DNA of 64,000 bases. Origin: Paramacrobiotus metropolitanus (taxonomy: Eukaryota; Tardigrada; Eutardigrada; Parachela; Macrobiotidae). The position numbers and the translations under genes were made by a program. A model generated the notes under the pieces. It was not told the origin of the DNA. It worked only from the letters and a program-made list of their open reading frames with translations, and did no database searches. The stretch's first letter is position 1. Each line of letters starts with the position of its first letter. This document shows positions 47,910-60,646 of the stretch, piece after piece. The stretch is taken from positions 744,001 to 808,000 of the forward strand of contig NW_026570234.1 of NCBI RefSeq assembly GCF_019649055.1, given 5' to 3'.

Positions 47910-49175
47910 ATGGCTGGAGTTCGTGCTTTTAGTGCTTCGCTGAAAGAACTTAGGATAATTCTTTGCCAGAAAGGAGAATCGAGCAAGGGTGTCAGGTTAA
48001 TAGTTTGTTGCTGGAATTGTGTCTGATACTCGTAGTGGTCTTTTATGCCAGAATCACATTAGTGGTGCAGCAGTAATTAAATTTTTTTTATAATTTTTTT
48101 TCTTCGTAACGTTCTTGTTGCCTTGCAGAGATTTTTTAGAGCAATTCTATATCCCTTTAAAGCAGCAGAATCCTAAACTGCCCATTTTGGTTCGCGAATG
48201 CAGTGGAATAACTCCGAAAGTACATGCGCGTTACGGTGAGTGACAAACATTATTATCGCAGACCGTGCCCATTATTCATTGGTAATGTAAACCCATCGGT
48301 AATTTGGTGCTTGTTTATGGGAGGCTTGTAGCCTTGCATATATACCTACCAACTGCCTTCATATTTAATCAAAAATTTCGGACAGCCGACTGTTTTATAA
48401 AGCAGAGTTTTTTTCTGCAATTTTGCACATCATTGACCTTGATCTTCGGATGCAGTTATCCTTGCTAATCAAAATGTGCATTTTCTTCAGTCTTTTTTGA
48501 TTTAAAAAAGCGCCTGTTTTGTACAAATTTTTGCTTATTTTCAGTTTAATACTTTAATGTTATGTGAGAAAGTGATTGACTTGTAAGCCCCATAGCATTT
48601 AGCTAGATCTGGATTTAACGGGTTTCGTTCACTGGTTTAGGTTACGTTTTCGTTGAACAGCTTTAGGGTTTTACTTTTTAGTGTTTGTGATCTTTTAAGT
48701 CTTTTTAAGATTTTTTTGTTTTGAATAAATACAGAAAAGGTGTATTTTCTGGTAGATTTGGCGCTTTATTATCTTGTTTTACAACATAACATACAACTGT
48801 GTAGAGACGTTTCCTGTGATTTATACAGCCTCAAAAAATCCAAACGGTGCAGCATGCAAGTACACGTTCTTACGAATTTTCGAATCAGCTTTGCGCATTT
48901 TCTTTGCTTTTTTTGTCAAATGAAACCGAAATACTACCTGTAAAGTGTGAAGGAACTTAATGTGATCGGTTGAACCTCAGTTTCTTCCACTTTTTGTGAG
49001 TTTCTAGATAGATGTGTGGCTTTTGCGTGCATGATCTTCGATTTTCAGCGCTGCAGTATAGGATTATATATTTTCGAATTTTTCAGACTACGGGCAGGAA
49101 AATTCTGTGGACCTTTCAGGAATGCACAAAGAGCAGGTTTTAAACACTGTGAACACCTTAGCGGATGCACGTTAG
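47910..49175 (+). CDS. NDUFA2: NADH dehydrogenase 1 alpha subcomplex subunit 2 (complex I B8)
   Basis: A small thioredoxin-fold accessory subunit of mitochondrial complex I on the matrix arm. Three exons (47910-47995, 48129-48235, 49087-49175) join in phase to 93 aa; human is 99. Conserved parts are [19 protein letters not shown] (human LREIRIHLCQRSPGSQGVR), [35 protein letters not shown] and a C-terminal [17 protein letters not shown]. The cysteines in LCQ and RECS, the pair able to form a disulfide in mammals, are both present. The gene is easy to miss because no exon exceeds 36 codons. Confidence 0.94.
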
Positions 49176-49938
49176 TCTTCCTGGTGGAGTCGCATGCAGT
49201 GAGCAAGAAAGAAGCATTGGCAGTTTGCTGCAAAGTTTGGTTGATGTACATTTTAAAACAGTGTGTGTACATTTTAAAACAGTGTGCTTTGCGTTTTTGC
49301 ATTTATGTTTAGTAAATCTGTAAATCTGGAAAATTTTACGGCTTACCGGCTTGGTGCTGCGGCAGCCGACAGACGAAATTTAATGTTGGCTTTGTTTAGA
49401 TGGGAATGTGTAACATAATTCAATAAGCGCTCGAGTTTTCCGTTGCTACATGGAAGTGTACGCTCTGGAAAGCTATTGTGTTGTAGTTCAAATGCTGGAA
49501 TAGTTTCCTGAAATTTTGAAAATGTGAATAAACTTTGTAAACGGAAATAAATTTTTAGATGTTAGCAGCCAAAATATTTGCAGCTAGCAGCATCTACCTA
49601 AATTTATTATATACAGCATATGTAGCACATAAATGCACTCAACAATTTTATAGAAGTTAGCATTTCTGCATGCCATGAGTAATCGGCTGCACTTTTGGCA
49701 GCACCGAATATCTAGAGTAGTAAATATCAGAAACGTTTTGAATAAAACTGCAAAATTATTCACAATGCATTGGATCAGGTAACTACACGATCTCGCTTAG
49801 GAAGGCGCTAAGAATTCTCCATCGACAGTATAATTCAATGTTATTCCTTATTCGTTTGTTAGCGGAAACGAACAGGAGTGAAAACGTCAGGCAGGCCGGA
49901 AGTTATCAGACAAATGCGTGCACGACGCCTGCAAAGTC
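49176..49938. other. NDUFA2 3' region, no gene seen
   Basis: Holds a 21-bp tandem duplication (gtacattttaaaacagtgtgt, about 49246-49287). Otherwise AT-rich without coding evidence. Confidence 0.4.
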
Positions 49939-50436
49939 CTAATGGTTTCCTATGTATCCATTGAAGCAGACCTCTTGATCACTATCAGCCGACCGGTACC
50001 ACTGCGTGCTGCGACGATGCCTGCCGGCTGCCGGTGTCAATCTTATTGTTAGTGTTTCCAGCATCACATTCCGTATATCCATGTACTTGTATTCTGGATT
50101 ACATCGAGAGATTTTCATGATATAATTTGTTGGATAAACCACATGAATACTACCAACTACATTAATTTCTTGGACTCCATGTGGTTTGCAAAATAAACTA
50201 CATCATTATGTCCAGTTAAAATTACAGGTAAAAGTTAGGCGTTTGACCGTAGGCGCCACTCCCATCTTTGTACATGTTCCACTACAACGGTTCCGCGGTA
50301 TAGTGCATTGCACTGCAGGCCAACTTGGTATTCCAGATGAAGCACCGTTTAAGCGCATATCCCAGCACATTTGAGGCGCTTCCTTATTACTGTAGGCGTG
50401 TGCGGCTGCGAAAATTATAACCACTTCGTAATACAT
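49939..50436 (-). CDS. Small secreted six-cysteine protein, possibly cystine-knot-like
   Basis: Exons 50226-50436 and 49939-50156, joined over a 69-base intron in phase 1, would encode 142 aa. The N-terminus MYYEVVIIFAAAHAYS looks like a short signal peptide. Six cysteines follow: MCW, QC, then RCSGTC, then SRC and VC. CxGxC is the hallmark of cystine-knot hormones and growth factors, but the rest does not let me name a family. The pattern KRLTF and the basic GRHRRS near the C-terminus could be processing sites. The splice choice was made by avoiding in-frame stops, so the model is tentative. Confidence 0.4.
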
Positions 50437-53400
50437 ATTTCGCAGTTTACTGGGAAAGGACCTACCAATAAATTTCTGCGCGACCCGACATTCCTGTTAT
50501 TATCGTGACCGTAATGGTGTTGGTTATAAATATAAATACTTCACCGACTACAGCGCACCGTCAGTGTGGTGTACGCGACTACCAGTCATCCAACAAAAAA
50601 CGACCGGCACTCTGGATCGTTGATATGGGGTGCATACAATACGGCTGAATGTCAACTGTACCTTAACTTCCCTTTGCAACCGTTTCACAGGAAGTGGCAC
50701 TGCTTATTGTCTGCTAAACGTACTCGATCGCCGAGTTGCCATCACGAAACGGGTTGTTACATCTTAAAGGTCGATCATTCTTCTCCTGGGCTTTTTTCCT
50801 AATGATCCTGCCTGTATCCACGCGGAAATGGCGCCTTGGCTCTTATAGAACGTGTATATATACGTGTGTATCGCCATCGACGTTGGCGTTGACGGTCGGT
50901 CCATGATTTGATAATACGTTAGCCACTTCCACTACAGCTCTCACACGCAATGCCATGCAATTGAGGGATAATTTACACTTTCTTTAGGGTTTATATATAT
51001 ATGATGGATCTGTGCAACAATTTCTTTTTACAGCTGACGTCCGAAGGAAACGACCTGTAAGCAGTGTTGATGTCGGTACGTGTATGTTAAAGGACACCAA
51101 TGCCGATACTTATATCGTGCACAAACGGTTTATTAGAAATACTGCTTTGTTTCCATTTGGGTAACACGGCAAGGTGTAAAAGACATCAAAATTATCCTTC
51201 CCACCAAGTGATGAGTGAATAACGTTTAGCAAAGGATCAACGCAGGGCTCTCGTCTTAGTTGCAATTCCATTCGGAGACGATTTCCCAGTTGGCTAAACG
51301 TGTGCGTACTGCGTACTATTGCAGCCGACGTATATATATGCCTGTGCGCGCATTCCTTGTTTGCATTCTGGATTCGCTTAATCCCAATATTTGTGCCACT
51401 GTTTTGTCTGTGCAAAACAGAATAATCCTTTGCGATTTTTACTCAATTGGTACATGCTTGGGATGTTCTTTGCGGGAACTATGTGAATTTGATACTTATA
51501 TGATCTAAGCAACTAGCAATATTGGTTGCAATCGATCCGGATTTTGATTTGAGCAAGAAAAAAGCTGTCATTCCGATACCGGTAAGGAAATTGGTTACAA
51601 ATGCAAATATCGTATGATGAAAATATTTCCCGGCACCAAGTATATATTGGTTTTAATTTTCGAAGCTTTCAGCAACAGTAGTGGTTATGAATGTGCAATA
51701 TACATAATCAGAAAGTTGTAAAGGTTCTAAAAAGATTAGACGAGGCTTATTACAGAAATACTTAATTTTGCTAACTGCTTCATATACACGGCCACACATA
51801 ATTATAATAACTGCAATAAGTTTCGTGTCATATGTAGTACGATCTTGGTTGCTCCCTATAGTTTGACTTTGGATATGTCTGTTTCGTGAATCCCCGATTG
51901 GATTTCCAAGGCAAATTTACGTGTTTTAATTACGAATTTCGGCCCAGTAATTTACGCTTCTGTTATACCCGTCTATTTGCGTAAATCCGTAAGCGCGCAT
52001 GTAGTGCTTCATTATTACTGCTGCTGCAAATTAATCCGGCGCGTATAATACAGTTCCTTGCGCAGGGCAATTTTCAACAGACTATTTATTAGCTTGAACA
52101 GCCAATAATAGCTTCGCGAATCACATTGCATTATTATGTTAGGTGACGAAATGATATGTACTTTTGTAATTGCTCGGTTTCTCAACTTCTTTAACTACAT
52201 AATGAATTATACTGTAGCAAAGTCGTTTTTTTACAAGATCGAATATATGGATCGCTCTGCGCAATTATTAACTATGTTAAGAAGGCACGTTGGAGCTATC
52301 TGTGTAAATATACCGAAAACAACACTTCGTGCCAATAACAGTTTACAACATCATTCGGTGCTTTTCGATCGGTCAACACTTAACAGCATCATTTGCGGGA
52401 TTGTACCGGGTCTATACCGGTGGTGCGCGCCGGTACGGCTGGGCTTCCCGCTTGTGTAAAACTGACTTTACGAGACGAGGGAAATAGAGATCGTTTTATC
52501 ATTCTATTACGTAGTGACAGAACAAATATGCATAAGATGCATTGAGGATACATTAAAATAGCTAGCTTACCTAGGTGCTACCTTGTTATAAAGAGTGTAA
52601 ATGGATCGTTTGTCCAGAGAGAGACGGACAATGCACTCCCCACATACATAGATAAACTTCGCTTTGCCGGCAAATATCGATCTCTGGAAATACAAAACCC
52701 CCGCAATCAAACTGTAACAGGAAATCCAACGCTGAAAAACGGTGCGCTTCCAGCGCGCGGCATATGCCGAAAGGAGCTAGGAAGAGAAATCTGTCCCGAA
52801 TACAGCAAGAGTGCCTTTAGTGTAAGAAAAGTTTCAAAGAGTATAACATTAAGGTTGCCAAACCAACGAATCATATTAATCCTCCAGGCAAGGCAGTCCA
52901 CTTCTCTTCCGTATCCAAATTTAAAATGAATACGGAGTACAAGCATGAAAATAAATTATTGCTTATTACTTTATCAGTTGTATGCATAAGGTAAAAAGTC
53001 AGAGAATGGTTTCCGTTTTACTAGCCTAATTACCTCTACTTTCCTGCCTTTAGAAGGCGCACCGTGGTTTCTGGCACATCTGTACTCTGATCACGGGGAA
53101 TTCAATCACTTTTAAAGTATTTAACGGGTAATTCAATCAATTGTTAAAGTATTTCACTATGCATATGTTTTCCTCTCAGTAACAGGAGTAGATGATATTG
53201 CTTATACTCGAGTAATATGATTTCTGTATCGTATGAATTTGTCAAGCTAAAAACATGAATAATTTCGCTGATTTACTTTGTAAATTGTGGCCTGGTCATG
53301 AACTGGCAAATGGCAATTTCAGAAATGTAATTAACAAGTCTTTTTTAGAAAACTGGATTAATACGGCAAAGTTTAAATAATGCAGTATCCATCGTATATT

Positions 53401-54369
53401 ATACCGTACCGGTACATTTACTCGTTATATCGCTGAAACGCACAGCATGACCGGAATAAGTGCATCTATGCGCAATCACTAGTAATTATAGTTTTAAAGT
53501 ACAAATTCATATACCTAACTAATCTTTATCATTCATATTATATTAGTGCAGCAACGATGCCAGTAGCTAACTACCAGCAGGAATTTTGGAACAGATGTAT
53601 TGTTTTATGTAAACGGCGTGTTTTGCTTTACTGCAAGGCACTTTTTCGCAGTCGTACTGGTCTGATCATTTTTCCGTTATAAGAAAGTATGAGCATGTGA
53701 TCTATCGCCGCACAAAAGTTGTCACCGGGACACCGATTTAATCATCGTTATCCGACCGATAAATACAGAAAGTTAAATGCTAACATAATTTCTAAAACTA
53801 AAGACTAAAACTAAGACTTAGGCCATTAATGCGCGCAATCTTTAGTTTTGTGGTGTTTCATGTCTTGTTTTAAAAAGGCAAGGTTGATTTATGATAGCGC
53901 TTAGTAATACATGCCGATGAAAAGGATCAATAAAAAACCGGCAATATATGGCCTTAGCCACTTCGCTTCCGTGCGTATTTTTAAAGGAAGAATTGTTTCT
54001 GCTCTTTAAAAGTGCGAATTAAGTGATCCAGGATTGCTATAACGAGCCAGATGGAATTGACATCTCTTACCAGTTCAGTGCAATCGAGACAGCCGACCTA
54101 TTCTTAGCAAATCATCTGTAGTATTTGGAATACCTTGTTTGATTTAATTCCTTTTTGTGCGCTCTTCAGTTCTTTGCATTTCCCGATATAAATGCAAGTT
54201 TTCTGAACTCCGTGACATTACCATCTGCGACGTCGAGTACTATTTAAACATTTTAAGCAATTAAATGGGTAATGGAAAAGCCTTGCTGTGGGTTAGGTGC
54301 CTCAACGCCATTACATCGAATCAAGATATCGCCGTTTCCGATTTCCGGACTAGTATTACCGTATGAATC
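50437..54369. other. Gene-poor interval
   Basis: Nearly 4 kb with only weak signals. A minus-strand stretch at about 51300-51110, after an acceptor (gtttag), reads QLGNRLRMELQLRREPCVDP and ends with a stop; it could be a last exon of an unseen gene. Frames at 52136-52459 (+) and 52707-52946 (-) show no family character. A diverged repeat lies at 53415-53513. Promoter elements of the downstream transporter may lie here. Confidence 0.35.
53415..53513 (+). repeat. Diverged dispersed repeat, copy 1
   Basis: About 100 bases (tttactcgttatatcgctga ... aaattcatat) match 54588-54679 in the same orientation with scattered substitutions and small gaps. Age and family unknown. Confidence 0.65.
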
Positions 54370-57300
54370 ATGCAGTGGAGGGAACTACTAGAAAAATTAG
54401 CGGCACTCGTGGGTGAAAACCGGAAGTTTATCCTGTTTATTGTGTTTGTGGCATTACTATTGGACAATATGCTATTGACGACGGTTGGTAAGTTTCAAGC
54501 ACCATTTTCATTTATACGCAATTCATTCATAATTGCCTGGTTCAAGTACACTGGCGACAAAGAGCCATCGCATTATTATTATACGTAGATTTACTCGTAA
54601 TGTCACTGAAGCGCGCAGTACCGGAAAAAGTGCAGCTTTGCGCAATTAATAATTATGGTTTTTAGTATAAATTCATATGTCGTATCTTTAGCACAGCTCA
54701 TCGGCTTTCCCGAGTAACGTTACGCAATACTGACCTTAAGTATCCCGTCAGTTATCACTTAATTATAATGAACAATCCCATGACGTTAGAAGAGTTCGGA
54801 AAAAACCCAAAATTAATCAGAAAAAGCGGGAAAACTTAACGTAAAAAAATTTATTGGCAAGTAATTCGTATTGACATGGATATCAGTATTTTTGGCATTT
54901 TTTAGCAACGTACTTGGCGAAGCGCCAGATTAGGTGAAATGCATGTGCACAGAGTATTACACACTGTAGGCCCAAGTGTCAGCAGTTCATGATCAGTTAA
55001 GAAAAATAAGGGGTTAATATAAGAAAGTAGCCAAAAATTTTGATTAGTAGCGCCATCACATTTTTGTAGTGCCCATTATACCAGAGTATCTATACCAACT
55101 GGATAATCCTCGGCACGCAGCCGGAAATTTTAGTCGTGGTAGAACCACTCTGGGACCAGAACGGACCACCCTGACGACGGTGCCCATTTGGGCGGAAAGT
55201 GAACTGTCGAATGGTGACGAGGACGAAGATTTCCTGACCACAACTCTGCTACCTTCCACTCGCAGGCGCCTTAAAACAAAATCCACAGCCGCCACAACAC
55301 CGGGCACAACAAATGCTACCACTCTGTCGCCGGAAGATGCTGAGCTGCAGCATGAGGAACTGGTGGAAGTCAATGTGCGAGTGGGTGTTATGTTTGCTTC
55401 CAAAGCCATTATGCAGCTGATTGCTAATCCATTTGTGGGACTTCTCACTAACAGGTCAATTAGCTCGTATTTTCGCGCCGCACGTATATACACACGTTTG
55501 AAACAAAATTTTTTTATGTGCACCGTACAGGATCGGATACAGTATTCCTATGTTCACCGGCTTTGTCGTCATGTTCGTATCCACTATAAGTAAGTACACG
55601 ATATAATAAAGTCTGTTTAGGCGTTATTTTTATGAGGAGTAAATATATTGCACACTGAAGTGACTGAACACTTAGCACGGAAAGGCTTGACCTTTCCGTG
55701 TGCTGCCGAAAATGTATCAAATGGGTGCGTTCATGTTTTGACTCTGCGTCAATTTGCACGTGTTTGCTGTGGAAGTATTGACGGAATATTTATTCAATGG
55801 GTTCAGAATATGCTTGATTCTTTTATGTTAATAGTACGAACCCATTTCTGTGTGTAACTCAGTCTTGGCATGCGTGGGATGATCATTAATAGTGAGATGA
55901 TACCATCGGCATTTGAATCCTGACAGATCATCTCGTCTGTATTTCCTTATTACTGTATACAGCATAGTCACATTGCTCCAGTTGGTGGGGCACCTGTATA
56001 AATTGCCAATACATTAGTTTGTGTTTTACAGAAAAGAAAATTTATGGTTTCGGTCAATTATAAAATTAATTGTTTAAGAAAGATCACTGAATCAGCAACA
56101 TCTTCTCTATGTTCACCAAATTTTAGTATAAACTTTATCCGGGCCAAAATTAAGATTTTATTATGCTGTAATTTTTGGTTGGGCGTTTTGCGCAATTTGG
56201 TTTTATCTAACTTTAGTTTATCTGCATCGATTTTTTTATTTCTACGGCATAATGTAAGCCACCGCGCACGCACACATTAAAATATTTCCTCATGCATTTT
56301 TCCAAAAATGTAATATTGTTTTTTTGCAGTTTTTGCTTTTGGGGGAAGTTATGCAGTACTTTTCATGGCGCGGTCCATACAAGGAATTGGGTCTGCGTGT
56401 TCCAGTGTTTCGGGTATGAGATGCAGCCTTTCGACGTTGTTATCCGCGTTACATACCATTGTGTTTTTTCTTTTGCTACTCTATTCTGCATTTTTTAAAT
56501 CTCATTAAATGGCAGGAATGGGCATGATTGCCGAGCGCTTTCCGGAAGACCGTGAGCGTGGCAATGCCATGGCCGTCGCACTGGGTGGTTTGGCGATGGG
56601 CGTGCTAATTGGACCGCCGTACGGTGGTGTCCTGTATGATTTTGTTGGAAAAAGCGCGCCGTTTCTGATTCTAGCTTTCCTGGCGCTATTTGATGGTCGT
56701 AAGTGAATACTGCGCCTAGTGCAGAGCCATTGAACTGTTAGCTGTGCTAATTATCGTTTACAGTTTTGCAACTTGTTGTGCTCAAACCGGCCATTATTCC
56801 GGCAAAGGAAGATCCGACATCCTTCAAAACACTCCTGAAAGATCCCTACATTCTCATTGCGGCGGGCTCCATTACATTTGCCAATATGGGCATTGCTATG
56901 CTGGAGCCGTCGTTACCTATTTGGATGCGGGAGACGATGCGGGCTCCAACATGGCAGACCGGAACGGCGTTTCTACCAGCCAGTATTTCCTATCTGTTGG
57001 GCACGAATCTCTTTGGTCCTCTCGGACACCGGATGGGGCGGTGGTTGGCTGCTATGGTTGGAATGATTGTTGTTGGGTTTTGCCTATTAGCGGTAAGGCA
57101 CCATATATTCGCCAACTATCGAATGATTTTAAAAGTGACCTTTGAGCTGCTATGTCGTAAAACCTGAATTCTACTAAGTATGCCATCTTACAATTATTCA
57201 GTGCTTGGATTTTATATTATTACACAGATTCCTTCCGCCAGGACAGTGAATCATTTAATTGTACCCAATGCCGGTATCGGGTTTGCTATCGGCATGGTGG

Positions 57301-58084
57301 ACTCCTCGATGATGCCCATTATGGGATATCTTGTTGACATACGGCATACAGCCGTATACGGCAATGTATACGCCATTACTGATGTTGCATTTTGCTTGGG
57401 TTTTGCTATTGGTGAGTGCGCCAGATTTAATTCGGAGCTGCATCAATCTACTGTAGAATCGTAGATACCTTTTGTAAGAACGTGTCCTTTGGTGTTACAT
57501 TATACATTAATACATAAATCTATTATTTCGAAAAACTGTAAGGAAGTTTGACTGTGCTGATTGGAGGTTCTCTGGTCAGGTCCTGCTCTGAGTGGTTCGA
57601 TAGTGAAAAATGCTGGCTTCCCGGCAATGATGTACGGAATCGGAATAGTTTGTCTGCTTTATGCTCCACTGTTGTTTAAGTTACGCAATCCCCCAGGAGG
57701 CGAAGAGCGACAGGTAAGCAATAAATTTGTAGCCAATAAAGGTCACACCAGCCGGGAATTCCTTGTGGTTTTCAATATTTTTATGTAATTTATATATTTA
57801 TACGATTTACTTACTGTAGTAATTTACGGCTGGGCTTAAACGTCATTCTAACACCATTTTGAATGTCTTTGGACTGTTTGCAGTCGTTAATCCCTAATGA
57901 CGATTGCACGGTAAATTATTCAAAATACACGGATCTGGTTGATGATTACGACGGAACGGAAGATGGAGCGGTAGCCGGCACCGGCATGCTCCATCAACCA
58001 AGCTTCCCATCGGGATATTATCCCAATCAAACCACTTACAAGCATATCAACCAGAACGGACGGGATGCCGGCTATTCGCACTGA
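54370..58084 (+). CDS. SLC18A2: Vesicular monoamine transporter (SLC18 family, VMAT)
   Basis: A twelve-helix H+/amine antiporter that loads dopamine, serotonin, octopamine-type amines and histamine into synaptic vesicles. Nine exons join in phase: 54370-54487, 55070-55454, 55531-55589, 56330-56413, 56516-56698, 56764-57092, 57228-57411, 57580-57713 and 57884-58084, giving 558 aa. TM1 reads [16 protein letters not shown] with the essential Asp. A long Thr-rich luminal loop follows, then [21 protein letters not shown] with the conserved Lys, [39 protein letters not shown], the TM10 Asp in [19 protein letters not shown] and the TM11 Asp in [11 protein letters not shown]. These match VMAT2 rather than VAChT. 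The cytosolic tail is acidic, with [18 protein letters not shown]. Confidence 0.96.
54588..54679 (+). repeat. Diverged dispersed repeat, copy 2
   Basis: The partner of 53415-53513, inside the first intron of the monoamine transporter. No coding capacity. Confidence 0.65.
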
Positions 58085-58655
58085 ACCGGCTGAGCCTGAC
58101 TGGAAACAACACGTACTACGTCAGCGGTAACATGGCTTGACTGACGACCATGGGTGAGGAATAACTGTGGGTGCACCAAAAAAAGAGCGTAACTGAAATA
58201 TCATTTCTTGATCTCTTAATCGTATTCGAATTCAAAAAGTGAACCTACTGTGAAGTTTAAGTAGGCTTCCAAAACTGCAAACCAAATCAGTCATAATTTT
58301 ATCCGTGATAAACCCGGTCTGCTTGTTGTGACAATGGTCTTCTATGCGTTTTTGAATGTAAGTACTTTTTCAAATAGATTTAATTATTTTATTAGTCCAT
58401 GATGAGTGAATGTACTGAATAGTGAATACTAATCCAGAGAGCGGGCAATGTTTGCGCTTTTAGGAGAAGTATAGACTAGATTATCGTAATAATAATGTTA
58501 TGGAAATATGTAGACAAATCAAAAATATGCACGAAGAGAAAAATACAATGTAGAAAAAAACAACACCAAAAATGCGACAAATGGTAGTCGTATCACTAAC
58601 TAAGTTGTTACAGATATAACCTGTTAAAAAACACAGATCCATTATCAATTTTGGC
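58085..58655. other. Convergent 3' flanks of VMAT and CALML4
   Basis: About 570 bases between the two stop codons, AT-rich, no gene seen. Confidence 0.4.
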
Positions 58656-59773
58656 TTAGTAGTCCGGCACTGGTTCAACGAAAAATTTCACGAAATCGTA
58701 ATAATTAACTTTTCCATTTTGAGCAATATTTCCCTCTTTAAATACGGCATCCACTAAAAACAAAACGAAACACATAAAGCTCCACTGAACACCATCGTGA
58801 AATATTTTGCATTAACGAAAAAATTGCGCTCACACTTCCAAATTATTAAATTGAAGTAACCAGTGTTCCTGTGCATCGTAATAAGCGTATACTGCAAGTC
58901 TGCAACCAACCATCTCGCCTTGACATCTTTTCGCCCGTGCTCATAAGGAAATGCCGAAGATCTTTGGCCGGTATTTCTCCATTTCCCTTTCGATCCATGG
59001 CTTGAAAGGCTTTCAAAATATCCGATGATGCCCGTTCAGATTCTTTGTGGGTGTGCATAATGTCCAAAAACGATGGAAAGGAAATATTGCTTCCTATTAA
59101 TAACAAATTTCACAAATGAGTTCTCATAATATGTTATACAAAATTAGTACACATAATTCAGCAACAAACCTTTTCCTTTGAAATATAACGGCAATTCCGT
59201 CAATGTAGGGGCCAAGCCAAGGGAGCGCATTATCAACGATAACTCGCCAACAGATGTTATGTAGCCACTTTTGGCGTACAAGTTGAAGCATTCCTTGAAT
59301 TCTAAAATCAAAGGTCTGGTTTTAGAAATGGTCGAACATGTGCTAGTATTAACAATCAAATCGCAACATAATTATAGAATTATCGTTTGTTGTGCACCTT
59401 ACCATCGATCTCTTTCTGATTAAAGAATTGTGCCTAAAACCGAGAAAAAATCGTTTTGATATATGCTTTTCAAATTGCAAAATCTAAAAGCGAAGTGCAT
59501 TTGATGAAACAAAGATGTACATATATTCAACATGCACACAACAAGTAATTCGCGTTTCTAGACGCACGATTTTTGAGCCGAGTAGTACGAGTACAGCTAC
59601 AAACACGATTTCCGCGACAAAACAATTACGAATTACTTTTCCCAGTTTAGGTATCTGCATTCTAATTCCTTTCATATGCAGTGCGGTACACAGATTAAAT
59701 TTTACAATTTATGCTTAAATTTAATCCTGCAGAAAGAGTCACACCATTTCGAAAGTAAGGTATGACTTACCAT
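58656..59773 (-). CDS. CALML4: Calmodulin-like protein 4 type EF-hand protein
   Basis: CALML4 is a myosin light chain of the brush-border and ciliary type in mammals. Five coding exons join in phase: 59771-59773 (only the ATG), 59403-59433, 59170-59301, 58911-59093 and 58656-58753, giving 148 aa. It aligns end to end with human CALML4: AQFFNQKEID, FKECFNLYAKSGYITSVGEL, MRSLGLAPTLTEL, ISFPSFLDIMHTHKE, ILKAFQAMDRKGNGEI, and NGKVNYYDFVKFF ending PVPDY (human GRDY). Most EF-hand loops lack the Asp/Glu pattern needed for calcium; only DRKGNGEIPAKD looks near-functional. It therefore probably binds a target helix constitutively, like essential light chains. Confidence 0.88.
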
Positions 59774-60646
59774 TTTCGGGTCAGCTGAAGAAGACACCCA
59801 CGGAACAATAGACTGTTGGCTTGGAAGGAAAAAATGATGAACAGAACACGATTGCCACCAGCGATCTGTTTTCATGGATGATATTGAATATACTGGCAAT
59901 GGCGAAACCTATTCAACGATATCCGGTGCACACAGCTTACGTTAATACCGCGGTGCCGTACACTCGGACGGAAGCCACAGCTCTCCGCCAAATCACCACA
60001 TAATACCGTCAACCGTTTGCGAAGAGATTATAGTCAGACAGGTACACGACCAGGTACATCAGCGGTAAGCAGCAAGAAGATACCAACAAACACAGGAAAA
60101 CCAGTTAGCAAACCTAATTCAGCTACTCTACAGTACGCTATCTGCATACGGTGTTTATGGGTCAAGGTCCAGTTGTGCAGCCAATGTAAAATGTGAAACA
60201 AAGCCTCTAGCAGCACGCAACAGTCAGCGCATCAAGTTCTGAACTACCTTTGTCATAATAAGCTTAAAGAAACCGGAGAGGATTGTACTAACTTGTAACT
60301 TAAAATTAATTTAAATCAAAATTTTTATGTTTCGTATGAAAATGTGCGGAAACCTGCTCCCATACAAACATACACCATTATTAATTTTAATTTGTTAACC
60401 CAACTGTTTTTGAGTAAAAAACATAACTCATCGCAGACAGCATCATAAAATCTGAGAGCTTTGCAGATATTATTATAAGCACAAATTTCGTTTTGAAATG
60501 TAGACATACAGAGTGCATCCAGAGCAACAAAAAGAAAGGTCAAAGTATTTCTGCGCATGCACAGGTCTTTTGTTTTCCGAGTCGGCAATGTTAAGAAATA
60601 TCGATACCTCCGAAGTCCGTGCCGGGAAAGTTTACTTTAAGGCAGA
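59774..60646. other. CALML4 upstream and SRP19 downstream region
   Basis: Contains the 5' UTR and promoter of CALML4. The open frames at 59821-60003 (+) and 60034-60216 (-) are not supported. Confidence 0.4.
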
